From an uncultured Pseudomonadota bacterium (GTDB lineage: Bacteria; Desulfobacterota_B; Binatia; UBA9968), in NCBI GenBank assembly GCA_946478635.1, contig CAMLCX010000262.1:1-6857 (forward strand): DNA of 6,857 nt, read 5' to 3'. A model generated the notes under the pieces. The model saw only the letters and a list, made by a program, of their open reading frames with translations. It did not search any database and had not been told where the DNA came from. A program made the translations under genes and the position numbers. Of this stretch, positions 1 through 6,464 are shown piece by piece; position 1 is the first letter of the stretch; every line of letters begins with the position of its first letter.

Positions 1-888
1 ACCCAGCGCATTACGGCGGAGCGGCGGGCCGGCAAGTATCTCGTCGACGTTTACAATGGCGGCGGCAATTCGCTTTTTCAGGTTCTTTACCAGGGGAAAA
101 TGCTCGACCCGCTCAAGCCGGCGTTGATTCTGCCCGAGGTCACCGATGAGTCGAAATGGTGGGAAGGCAAACAAAAATACGCCGACAAAGACGGGCAGTA
201 TATTTTTGTTTATGAAGGCAACGTAGCGGCCGGTGCGGGGGCGGCGTATAACACTCAGTTGATCGATCCCAACGACTACAAAACCTACTGGGATTTCCTC
301 AATCCCAAGCTGAAGGGAAAAATTCTTTCTACCGATATCCGTCGAGTGCGCGGCGCGGGTATTCCGTGGCAGTTTCTCTATTACCACCCCGACCTCGGGC
401 CGAAATATCTGCGCCGCTTGTTTGGCGAGATGGAGGTCACGCTGATCGCCGACCTTCGTCAAGCCGTCGACTGGCTGGGGATGGGAAAATTTTCCCTGGG
501 CTTGCCGATTCAAGGGGGAACGGTCTTTAAGGCAAAAAACCAAGGGTTGCCGGTGGATCAGTTCGGCCCCTTTCACTTCAAGGAAGGAGTGAATCTGTCT
601 TCCGCTTTCGGTTCCCTGGCGTTGGTCAACCGCGCGCCTCATCCGAACGCGGCCAGAGTTTTTATCAACTGGTTATTGTCGCGCGAGGGACAGACGCTAT
701 TCCAAAAAGTCATCTCCGTGCCCGGTGATGCGCGAAACTCGCGCAGGATCGATGTTCCTAAAGACCATGTCCCGCAGGACGAGCAACGTCGAGACAAAAT
801 GACCTATTTCGACACCGACGATCCGGACACCAAAGATCTCAATCCGGCGATGAAACTGCTGGACGAAATCTTGGGTGGAAAAAAGTAG
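1..888 (+). CDS. Extracellular solute-binding protein, 5'-truncated by window edge
   Basis: Probable periplasmic ligand receptor of an ABC-type importer, in the broad Fe(3+)/putrescine/2-aminoethylphosphonate-like class (COG1840 style). The frame is open from base 1, so the gene begins upstream. The first ATG in frame (100) is internal, because the 33 codons before it align with the downstream paralogues (RITAERRAG here, RVVAEARAG in the next gene). About 86 N-terminal residues, including any signal peptide, are missing; 295 are visible. Family landmarks shared with the next two genes are LILPEV-DESKW, YYHPDLG, HPNAARVFINWLLSREGQ and, near the C-terminus, NSRRIDVPKD. It is clearly more diverged from those two than they are from each other, and it has GLPIQGG where they have a CxxC motif. 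The C-terminus (DEILGGKK) aligns with the paralogue ends, so the stop is natural within a few residues. The ligand is unknown; iron, polyamine, organic acid or phosphonate cannot be told apart by eye. Confidence 0.85.
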   Translation, partial: TQRITAERRAGKYLVDVYNGGGNSLFQVLYQGKMLDPLKPALILPEVTDESKWWEGKQKYADKDGQYIFVYEGNVAAGAGAAYNTQLIDPNDYKTYWDFLNPKLKGKILSTDIRRVRGAGIPWQFLYYHPDLGPKYLRRLFGEMEVTLIADLRQAVDWLGMGKFSLGLPIQGGTVFKAKNQGLPVDQFGPFHFKEGVNLSSAFGSLALVNRAPHPNAARVFINWLLSREGQTLFQKVISVPGDARNSRRIDVPKDHVPQDEQRRDKMTYFDTDDPDTKDLNPAMKLLDEILGGKK

Positions 889-912
889 GGGCGGGTTTGA
901 AACCCGCCCTAC
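885..912. repeat. Palindromic hairpin repeat overlapping the stop of the first gene
   Basis: Two 13-base arms (gtagggcgggttt type, with one extra G bulged in the left arm) face each other almost without a loop: the left arm lies at 885-898 and the right at 900-912. The TAG stop of the upstream gene (886-888) lies inside the left arm. Compact GC-rich palindromes of this kind recur between genes in many environmental bacterial genomes (recollection, not searched here). It could fold in RNA and slow transcription or protect the 3' end. It has no following T-run, so it is not a classical intrinsic terminator. Confidence 0.6.
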
Positions 913-914
913 GA

Positions 915-939
915 GCGCAAAGGCGCAAAGTACGCCAAG
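915..939. repeat. Short tandem repeat, gcgcaaag twice plus a degenerate third unit
   Basis: The 8-mer gcgcaaag occurs at 915-922 and again at once at 923-930, followed by the related tacgccaag at 931-939. It sits 2 nt downstream of the palindrome at the end of the first gene, so the two may form one composite intergenic element. No function can be assigned. Confidence 0.45.
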
Positions 940-1031
940 GGAAAGCTTGAATCAGAACTGGACGGAAAGGTTTCTTTTCAAGGCGTCACCGCGAATGTTT
1001 ATATCGGGGGTCCAGTTCCGGATTCGCCTTT

Positions 1032-1056
1032 ATTCCCGCTTAAAACATGCGGGAAT
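1032..1056. repeat. Hairpin of the attcccgc...gcgggaat dispersed-repeat type
   Basis: Perfect 8-base arms enclose a 9-nt loop and are followed by gacgg. The attcccgc-loop-gcgggaatgacgg pattern resembles a short intergenic repeat often seen in proteobacterial and related genomes (recollection, not searched). There is no adjacent T-tract, so terminator function is doubtful. It lies about 60 nt before the start of the next gene. Confidence 0.45.
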
Positions 1057-1119
1057 GACGGACTCCACGAAAGCGGTTTACTTAACCTGTAAGTTGCAGA
1101 TAACCAAGCCGGGGCGATT

Positions 1120-2262
1120 ATGGATTGCAAGATGAAACCTGGAGCTGTCCTTTTAGCGCTTTTTGTTTTCTTAGGTTCGTCGAGCACCACGCTGTTCGCC
1201 GCGGAAGCAAAACCTTCGTGGCAAGCAAGCTGGGAAAAGACGGTTGCGGCGGCGAAGAAGGAAGGGCGGTTGAATTTCTACGTCGGCCGCTACGGCAGCG
1301 AGCCGCTGCTCAACGAATTCCGCAAAGAATTTCCGGAGATCACAATAGTCAGCACCAACGGCACCGGCAACTCGCTGGGAACGCGCGTCGTCGCTGAAGC
1401 TCGCGCCGGCAGCGTGATTGCGGATCTCTACAGCGGCGGCGCGGTGACGAACTTCGAAATTCTCTACAAGGGAAAAACCCTCGATTCGATCAAGTCCGCG
1501 CTAATACTTCCGGAAGTTCTCGATGAGTCCAAGTGGTACGGAGGCAAGCACTGCTACAACGATCCCGAACAGCAGCATATATTTATCTACCTCGCCAATC
1601 CGACTTCAACGAGCATTTACTTCAACACGAGCTTGGTCAATCCGAAGGACTTCAATTCCTATTGGGATCTCGTCAATGCCAAATGGAAAGGAAAATACGT
1701 CTCCCAGGAACCGACCAGCACGGGCATCGGTCCGTCGCTGCAATTTTTCTTTTATCATCCCGAGCTTGGAGCGGATTTCTTAAGAAAACTCTTCATCGAT
1801 ATGCAACCCGTTTATAGCCGGGACCGGCGGCAGATGACCGACTGGCTGGCCCAGGGGAAATATGCGCTTTGCATGGGCTGCCGAGATTCTGATAGGGCCC
1901 GCAAACAAGGCCTGCCCGTGAACGATATGGACATGGTCGATTGGAAGGAAGGTTTGCCGATCTCGCCCGGCGGCGGTTCGATCAGTCTCATCAAAGGCGG
2001 GCCGCACCCCAATGCCGCCAAGGTTTTCATCAACTGGTTTCTCTCTCGCAGAGGACAGATCGCGCTGCAGAAATACGACGATCTCTACGGCCAGGAGCCG
2101 CCCAATTCGCGGCGCATCGACATTCCGAAGGACATGCTGCCGCCGAGCAGCCGGCTCCTCGACGGCCGGCGCTATTTTGATTTCACCGATCCGAAGTACG
2201 CCGACATGACGCCGATCTATCAGCTCGCCAAGGAATTTGTGAAAGGACGTGAAGGTAAATGA
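1120..2262 (+). CDS. Periplasmic solute-binding protein, paralogue 2 (CxxC type)
   Basis: Predicted secreted ligand receptor of an ABC importer, 380 aa. Residues 1-30 form a Sec signal peptide: basic start DCKMKPG, hydrophobic core AVLLALFVFLG, then a small-residue region ending near FAA or AEA. The mature part starts near KPSW. Landmarks are YVGRYGSEPLLNEF (54-67), the sugar/anion-binding-protein-like VNPKDFNSYWDL (173-184), FYHPELG (211-217), DWLAQGKYALCMGC (241-254), HPNAAKVFINWFLSRRGQ (296-313) and NSRRIDIPKD (329-338). Cys251 and Cys254 form a CxxC shared with the next gene but absent from the first. A third cysteine (145) is unique to this copy. The ATG at 1120 is preceded by a weak GGGG; an internal ATG at 1132 would also leave a good signal peptide. 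It shares the bases ATGA with the next gene, which implies translational coupling. The ligand is unknown. Confidence 0.88.
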   Translation: MDCKMKPGAVLLALFVFLGSSSTTLFAAEAKPSWQASWEKTVAAAKKEGRLNFYVGRYGSEPLLNEFRKEFPEITIVSTNGTGNSLGTRVVAEARAGSVIADLYSGGAVTNFEILYKGKTLDSIKSALILPEVLDESKWYGGKHCYNDPEQQHIFIYLANPTSTSIYFNTSLVNPKDFNSYWDLVNAKWKGKYVSQEPTSTGIGPSLQFFFYHPELGADFLRKLFIDMQPVYSRDRRQMTDWLAQGKYALCMGCRDSDRARKQGLPVNDMDMVDWKEGLPISPGGGSISLIKGGPHPNAAKVFINWFLSRRGQIALQKYDDLYGQEPPNSRRIDIPKDMLPPSSRLLDGRRYFDFTDPKYADMTPIYQLAKEFVKGREGK

Positions 2263-3398
2263 ACACGCTCGGTAAGGTCGTATTGTTATGCTGCGGCATG
2301 GCTTTGGCGTTGACCGGCGCATCATTCGCCGCCGATTCAAAGCCATCCTGGCAAGTGAATTGGGAAAAGACGCTAGCCGCGGCGAAAAAAGAAGGAAAGC
2401 TAAATTTTTACGTGGGCCGCTACGGCAGCGAGCCGCTGCTCAACGAATTTCGCAAGGAGTTTCCGGAAATTAAACTGGTCACAGTTAACGGCGCGGGCAA
2501 CACCCTGGGAACGCGGATCATTACCGAGATGCGCGCCGGACACGTGGTTGCCGATCTCTTCAGCGGCGGGGCCAATACCAACTATGAGATACTTTATGAA
2601 GGCAAGGCGCTCGATTCAATCAAGTCCACGCTGATTCTTCCCGAAGTGTTAGATGAGAGCAAATGGTTCGAAGGCCGGCACCGCTATACCGATCCCGAGC
2701 AGCGCCATGTGTTCATTTACATCGCCAACCCGTCATCCTCCGGTTTTTATTACAATACCAATCTCGTGAATCCCAAAGAATTCAAATCCTATTGGGATCT
2801 TGTCGCACCGAAATGGAAGGGCAAGTACGTTTCGCAGGAACCCTCAGGCACCGGTCTCGGCGCGTCCATGCAGTTTTACTATTATCATCCCGATCTGGGT
2901 GCGGAGTACATCAAGCGACTTTTCGGCGACATGCAGCCGACCTTCGGCCGGGACCGGCGCCAGATTACCGACTGGCTGGCCCAAGGCCGATATGCGCTCT
3001 GCGTCGGCTGCCGCGACACGGCGAGGGCCAAGAGCCAGGGGTTGCCCGTCGATGAGCTCGATAACGTCGATTGGAAAGAAGGCGTTCAGCTGACTTCCGG
3101 TGGTGGCTCGATGAGTCTGATCAAAGGCGGGCCCAATCCGAACGCTGCCAAAGTCTTTATCAATTGGTTTCTTTCGCGCCGCGGTCAGATCGCGCTGCAA
3201 AAATATCAGGACTTGTACGGCGAAGACGCGCCCAATTCGCGCCGGATCGATATCCCGAAAGATATGCTCGTGCCGGTCAATCACATGCGTCCGGGAAAAA
3301 GATATTTCGACGTTTCCGATCCCAAGTACGCCGACATGACGCCGATGTTCAACGTCATCAAAGAGATCATGAAAGGGCGGGAGGGGAAGAAGGAGTAG
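2259..3398 (+). CDS. Periplasmic solute-binding protein, paralogue 3 (CxxC type)
   Basis: Predicted secreted ligand receptor, 379 aa, and the closest relative of the preceding gene (about seven residues in ten alike by eye across the mature part). The signal peptide spans residues 1 to about 24: MNTLGK, core VVLLCCGMALALTG, cleavage probably after ASFA. Landmarks match those of its neighbour: YVGRYGSEPLLNEF (51-64), YYHPDLG (208-214), RDRRQITDWLAQGRYALCVGC (231-251, CxxC at Cys248 and Cys251), NPNAAKVFINWFLSRRGQ (293-310) and NSRRIDIPKD (326-335). The start is set by the ATGA overlap with the upstream stop and by purine-rich gaagg just ahead of it. The signal peptides of the two copies are unrelated in sequence while the mature parts are alike, as expected after an old tandem duplication. 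No permease or ATPase gene lies nearby, so the pair may serve a distant transporter or act as sensors. The ligand is unknown. Confidence 0.88.
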   Translation: MNTLGKVVLLCCGMALALTGASFAADSKPSWQVNWEKTLAAAKKEGKLNFYVGRYGSEPLLNEFRKEFPEIKLVTVNGAGNTLGTRIITEMRAGHVVADLFSGGANTNYEILYEGKALDSIKSTLILPEVLDESKWFEGRHRYTDPEQRHVFIYIANPSSSGFYYNTNLVNPKEFKSYWDLVAPKWKGKYVSQEPSGTGLGASMQFYYYHPDLGAEYIKRLFGDMQPTFGRDRRQITDWLAQGRYALCVGCRDTARAKSQGLPVDELDNVDWKEGVQLTSGGGSMSLIKGGPNPNAAKVFINWFLSRRGQIALQKYQDLYGEDAPNSRRIDIPKDMLVPVNHMRPGKRYFDVSDPKYADMTPMFNVIKEIMKGREGKKE

Positions 3399-3413
3399 AG
3401 GTGGCGTAGAGCC

Positions 3414-4283
3414 ATGGAACAGATCAAAATCGGCATCGGCGTTTCGAGCATTGGCCGTTTTCTTCCGTTCGTCGGCAAGGCCGCGGGGCTTTTCGAACGG
3501 AAAAATATTGCGGTTGAGATCGTCAACCAGCGCGACGAAGAGCGGGCGGTTCCGGACATCGTTTCCGGCGCCACTCCCATGGGCACTCCCAACGCTCCGT
3601 CATTGATTTTTTCCGTCCTTGAAGGCAGCGATATCGTCATCGTCGGCGGGCTGCTTAATCGTCCGGCTTTTTATCTCGCCGCCGCCCCGAGCATTGCTAC
3701 GGTGGCGGACCTCAGAGGCAAACGCGTCGGCATCAACCAGCCGCGCCGTATGGCCGGCATGGTGATGCTCGCCCTGCTGCGGAAATGGGGACTGGCGATT
3801 GGCACCGACCTGGAGGTCGTCGATTCCGGCATCAATGACAGGAGCTTTGAGGCGCTGCTCGAAAAGAAGATCGACGCCGCCCTCCTGCCGCCGGAAAAGG
3901 CATTTTTGGCGGAGGAGTTAGGCTTTCGTGTGATCGCCGATAGTTTGGCTCTGGACTGTCACTGGGTGCCCCTCGCCACAACCCGGCACTTTCTCCGCGA
4001 CAATCGGGAAGCGGCCCAAAAAATTGCGGCGATCTACGCCGAAAGCGCGCTGTTGTTCAAGAGCCAGCCTCAGGAGACGATAAAAGAAATTGGCCGCTGG
4101 CTTCCAGCTCTCTCGGATCACCCGCAAGTGGTGGGGAAATGCTACCGCTTATTCGCTGCCGAGTTCGGGCCGTCCTTGGTGCCTTCGATGAGCTCTCTCC
4201 GCTCGATTTTAAATGAAGTCGCACTGCAAGACCGCCGAGCGAACGACCTTAAGCCGGTCGATCTCGTGGAAAATCTGCTATAG
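3414..4283 (+). CDS. NMT1/SsuA-like substrate-binding-fold protein without signal peptide
   Basis: A 289-aa type 2 periplasmic-binding-protein fold of the NMT1/THI5-like (SsuA/TauA) class. The N-terminal EQIKIGIGVSSIGRFLPFVGKA (2-23) matches the usual first strand and helix of mature binding proteins, followed by GLFERKNIAVEIV (25-37). VADLRGKRVGI (97-107) is the hallmark 'DLKGKKIGV' segment. DAALLPPEKAFLAEELG (154-170) fits the second lobe. The protein starts directly with the mature fold. An in-frame TAG (3396-3398) is followed by no alternative start before the ATG, so a leader cannot have been missed by start choice. It is probably cytosolic, perhaps a ligand sensor, an enzyme of the THI5 kind or a former receptor. 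It begins 15 nt after the preceding gene, with AGAGG (3397-3401) as a distant, weak ribosome site. It is not related at sequence level to the three binding proteins upstream. Confidence 0.8.
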   Translation: MEQIKIGIGVSSIGRFLPFVGKAAGLFERKNIAVEIVNQRDEERAVPDIVSGATPMGTPNAPSLIFSVLEGSDIVIVGGLLNRPAFYLAAAPSIATVADLRGKRVGINQPRRMAGMVMLALLRKWGLAIGTDLEVVDSGINDRSFEALLEKKIDAALLPPEKAFLAEELGFRVIADSLALDCHWVPLATTRHFLRDNREAAQKIAAIYAESALLFKSQPQETIKEIGRWLPALSDHPQVVGKCYRLFAAEFGPSLVPSMSSLRSILNEVALQDRRANDLKPVDLVENLL

Positions 4284-4284
4284 G

Positions 4285-4308
4285 ATGAGCGCAAAGAAGA
4301 AGTATTGA
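4285..4308 (+). other. Seven-codon open frame before the dehydrogenase start
   Basis: The frame ATG-AGC-GCA-AAG-AAG-AAG-TAT-TGA encodes MSAKKKY. Its TGA shares one base with the ATG of the dehydrogenase gene (TGATG). It begins 2 nt after the preceding stop. It may serve only as the AAGAAG-type ribosome site, or may re-couple translation between the two genes. Nothing shows that the peptide is made. Confidence 0.25.
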
Positions 4309-5513
4309 TGGTAGACGCAATCAAAACTGTCGGCGTCCTCGGGCTTGGGGTCATGGGATTCGATATCGCGTTTTTGTATGCCCAGAAGGGCTATCGTACG
4401 TTGGTGTATGATGCTTCCGGAGCAGCGATGAAGAGCGTTGCGGCCCGGCGCGATCAAATCGTCGAACGCTTGAAGAAGCGCAACCGAATCTCCGACGCCG
4501 AAGCGGAGAGTGTCCGAAACGGGCTCCTACCGGTCGCCGAACTTGCGGATTTGATCCACGCCGACCTAGTAACGGAAGCCGTGTCGGAATCGGGCGCGAC
4601 CAAAAAGTCGGTGTACAAGACGCTTCGGGACAAAGGTTTCAAGGGCATCCTGACTACCAATACTTCATCCCTCAGACGGGCAAGCCTTGTCGGCGGCGGC
4701 GAATACGCCGATGAAAAATTCGCCGCCACGCACTTTTTCAATCCCGTGCTCTACACGCAAATGGTCGAGGTCGTGCGAGGCGGCATGGATGACGCGCATT
4801 ACGCCACGCTGATGGCATTTCTCACCGATCTCGGCCGCAAACCCGTTGAGACCAAAGACATCTCTGGATTCGTTTCGAACAGCGTGTTGATGATTTACGC
4901 CGTAATGGCGCTGCGCCTGATCGAATCCGGCGCAACGATCGAGGCGGTCGACAACGCGGGGAGAGAACTCCGCGCGCTGCCGCCTTTGCTCAGTTTCGAC
5001 AGCTGGAAGCCGTCCATCGTCGAGGACGTGACGCGGGTGATGTTCGAGTTTCGCGGCGACGAGTTTTTGCGATCGTCCAAGCTGCTGACTGCTCTGGCGA
5101 AAGGCAATCCGCTTTTCTATATCGATCAAAAACCCAATGCGGCAATTTATCAGCTGGTGGAAAAACGCGGCGCGGTATCGGACCCCTCGATGGTCAAGCT
5201 TGCGTTATTGACTTCCGTGCGGATCGCCGCGGCGCGCACCGTCGAGCTGGGGGAATCGCCGGCGACGGTGGATTTTGTTTCGACTGAGGGACTGAAGTTT
5301 CCGCGCGGCCCGCTGGCGGAGATCGATGATCTGGGCGCGGATGTCGTGCTCAACGATTTAAAGAAAGTTAACGAAGCTTTGCCGGGAGGTAGGATGAAGG
5401 CTCCGGACCTTTTGACGGCGATGGCCAAGGATGAGCAAAAGTTCTTCAAAGGCGGCGAAGCGAATCCCGCGATCACTGCTTTGGTCAAAGGGAGTTCCCA
5501 TGCGGGCCATTGA
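4308..5513 (+). CDS. 3-hydroxyacyl-CoA dehydrogenase family protein (NAD-binding, 401 aa)
   Basis: Expected to oxidise an L-3-hydroxyacyl-CoA, or a related hydroxy-acid, with NAD+ in the cytosol. The Rossmann domain opens with GLGVMG (12-17), and Asp35 ends the second strand, as in NAD-preferring enzymes. The catalytic set of the HADH family is in register: Ser121 in TNTSS, His142 in HFFNP, Glu154 in MVEVV (12 residues later, as in human HADH) and Asn191 in GFVSNSVL. The first helical domain follows. Residues 323-358 (FPRGPLAEIDDLGADVVL) resemble the second C-terminal repeat of FadB-like multidomain enzymes, explaining the length of about 400 compared with about 280-310 for single-unit dehydrogenases. 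The usual PGF-NR motif reads SGF-NS, so substrate range may differ. The ATG at 4308 is preferred over the adjacent TTG at 4305, with AAGAAG upstream. The 3' end overlaps the next gene by 14 nt. The substrate is unknown. Confidence 0.85.
   Translation: MVDAIKTVGVLGLGVMGFDIAFLYAQKGYRTLVYDASGAAMKSVAARRDQIVERLKKRNRISDAEAESVRNGLLPVAELADLIHADLVTEAVSESGATKKSVYKTLRDKGFKGILTTNTSSLRRASLVGGGEYADEKFAATHFFNPVLYTQMVEVVRGGMDDAHYATLMAFLTDLGRKPVETKDISGFVSNSVLMIYAVMALRLIESGATIEAVDNAGRELRALPPLLSFDSWKPSIVEDVTRVMFEFRGDEFLRSSKLLTALAKGNPLFYIDQKPNAAIYQLVEKRGAVSDPSMVKLALLTSVRIAAARTVELGESPATVDFVSTEGLKFPRGPLAEIDDLGADVVLNDLKKVNEALPGGRMKAPDLLTAMAKDEQKFFKGGEANPAITALVKGSSHAGH
5487..5494 (+). promoter_or_regulatory. Shine-Dalgarno site setting the amidohydrolase start
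   Basis: AAAGGGAG lies 5 nt before the ATG at 5500, inside the end of the dehydrogenase gene. It favours this start over upstream in-frame codons (as far up as 5431), because only the 5500 start puts the metal-binding DVHVHP motif right at the N-terminus, as is usual in the family. Confidence 0.7.
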
Positions 5514-6342
5514 CGTTCACGTTCATCCGAGCACGCGCGGGCTCGACACCCATGCATGCAATTATTTTCGCCGCAATTTGAGCGAAGTGCCGCAGACGGC
5601 TGACGGATTTGCCGATTTGTATTTGCAGCATGACGTGAAAGCTTTGTTGATCGGCTGGCACCCCTCGACCGTGAAAGAAGGCGCGCGCAACTCCAACGAG
5701 CACGCGATGGATCTCGCGACCCGTTATCCGAAGTCTTTTGCAGGCGTGCTCGCATCCCTCGACACTCACGCCCAGGATTTGCTCGGGGTCGCCCGCTACG
5801 CCGAAGAGATGGTGCGAAATCCCAAAGTGGTCGGGTTCAAGTTTCATCCCCCCGATCAAGGCTTCTATCCGAGCGATAAAAAATATTACAACATCTGGGA
5901 AGTCCTGCAGGCGGGCGGCAAGCCGGCCATGTTTCACATCGGATTCACCGTGCTGGGCGCCAACACCGAGGGCGGCAGCGGCATCGGCCTCGATTACGGC
6001 CGGCCCATTCATCTCGACACGGTAGCGAAGGATTTCCCACGCATGAAGATTCTCGCCGCCCATCCGGGCTGGCCGTGGGTCGAAGAGACCATCGGCGTTG
6101 TCACGCACAAGAAAAACGTTTTCGTGGATACTTCCGGCTATCTGGCCGAGCAGCTGCCGGAGCTTTTTCAAAAGGCGATCGGCAGCCGGCTGCAGGATAA
6201 GGCGCTGTTCGGCACCGATTTTCCGTACGTGGATCTGGCGCAAGCACTGGCGAGTTTCGACAAGATGGGCTTTAAAGATCCTGTCAAAGAAAAACTACTG
6301 CTGGGCAACGCGCGGACTCTTTTTGGGTTGGTAAAGGATTAA
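5500..6342 (+). CDS. Amidohydrolase-2 (ACMSD-like) family metal-dependent hydrolase or decarboxylase
   Basis: A 280-aa TIM-barrel enzyme of the COG2159 amidohydrolase-2 family, which includes aminocarboxymuconate semialdehyde and resorcylate decarboxylases and lactone or amide hydrolases. Visible metal and active-site residues are His7 and His9 in DVHVHP, a barrel-strand His116 in FKFHPP, His146 in FHIG, His188 in AAHPGWPW, and Asp240 in GTDFPY. GNARTLFGL (269-277) is the typical C-terminal helix. The length is slightly under the usual 290-350 for the family, but all motifs are present, so it looks complete. Its start overlaps the dehydrogenase end by 14 nt in another frame, a sign of co-expression. 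The family covers C-C and C-N/C-O bond cleavage, so decarboxylase and hydrolase cannot be told apart here. With a hydroxyacyl-CoA dehydrogenase upstream and a thiamine-diphosphate enzyme downstream, a role in organic-acid or aromatic breakdown is plausible but inferred. Confidence 0.85.
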   Translation: MRAIDVHVHPSTRGLDTHACNYFRRNLSEVPQTADGFADLYLQHDVKALLIGWHPSTVKEGARNSNEHAMDLATRYPKSFAGVLASLDTHAQDLLGVARYAEEMVRNPKVVGFKFHPPDQGFYPSDKKYYNIWEVLQAGGKPAMFHIGFTVLGANTEGGSGIGLDYGRPIHLDTVAKDFPRMKILAAHPGWPWVEETIGVVTHKKNVFVDTSGYLAEQLPELFQKAIGSRLQDKALFGTDFPYVDLAQALASFDKMGFKDPVKEKLLLGNARTLFGLVKD

Positions 6343-6408
6343 TTGCCGGCCGGACCAACATTCATGCTCGTATTGCGTATCTGTGCAGGGGCGATCCAGC
6401 TCATTCAA

Positions 6409-6448
6409 GGTTCCAAAATAGATCAGTCAATGGGTTCCACGGGTTCCA
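6409..6448. repeat. Three copies of ggttcca in the spacer before the TPP enzyme
   Basis: ggttcca occurs at 6409-6415, 6433-6439 and 6442-6448; the last two share the longer gggttcca with a 9-nt period. They lie about 70-105 nt before the start of the downstream gene. They could be a direct-repeat regulator site or chance. The rest of the 6343-6514 spacer shows no gene and no clear terminator for the upstream operon. Confidence 0.3.
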
Positions 6449-6464
6449 GTCCAGCCTTGAGCTT

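Larger units (their letters stand above)
889..1119. other. Non-coding spacer with repeat-like content upstream of the binding-protein pair
   Basis: This 231-nt stretch separates the first binding protein from the operon-like block. It holds the end of the 885-912 palindrome, the gcgcaaag tandem repeat, a 9-base inverted pair gaactggac (955-963) and gtccagttc (1010-1018), and a hairpin with arms attcccgc (1032-1039) and gcgggaat (1049-1056). The open frames crossing it encode low-complexity, repeat-derived peptides and are not genes. A weak promoter-like pair, TTTACT (1077-1082) and GATAAC (1099-1104) with a 16-nt spacer, lies just before the next gene. It would give a very short leader and is only a suggestion. 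Confidence 0.5.

Noticed and set aside
885..912. Palindrome as a rho-independent terminator
   Set aside because: The stem is strong, but no T-run follows and the arms meet almost without a loop; kept only as a repeat.
875..1135. Plus-strand open frame of 86 codons in the repeat-rich spacer
   Set aside because: It is built from the palindromic and short repeats, overlaps the end of the first gene and the signal-peptide codons of the next, and lacks a ribosome site.
1780..2346. Minus-strand open frame (188 codons) opposite the second and third binding proteins
   Set aside because: It lies antisense to well-supported paralogous genes and even crosses their junction. A similar shadow occurs opposite the third copy at 2844-3284, as expected from shared plus-strand coding.
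1..3398. Assignment of the three binding proteins as iron receptors
   Set aside because: The broad family includes iron(III) receptors, but I could not place the tyrosine pair that binds iron in FbpA-type proteins, so the ligand is left open.
5150..5755. Minus-strand open frame (201 codons) across the dehydrogenase-amidohydrolase junction
   Set aside because: Arg/Ser-rich composition typical of a shadow frame, with no motif; both plus-strand genes are intact.
5485..6243. Long minus-strand open frame (252 codons) opposite the amidohydrolase
   Set aside because: The plus strand here carries a complete set of metal-binding motifs, so the minus frame is a shadow created by GC-rich codon bias; it shows no recognisable motif.
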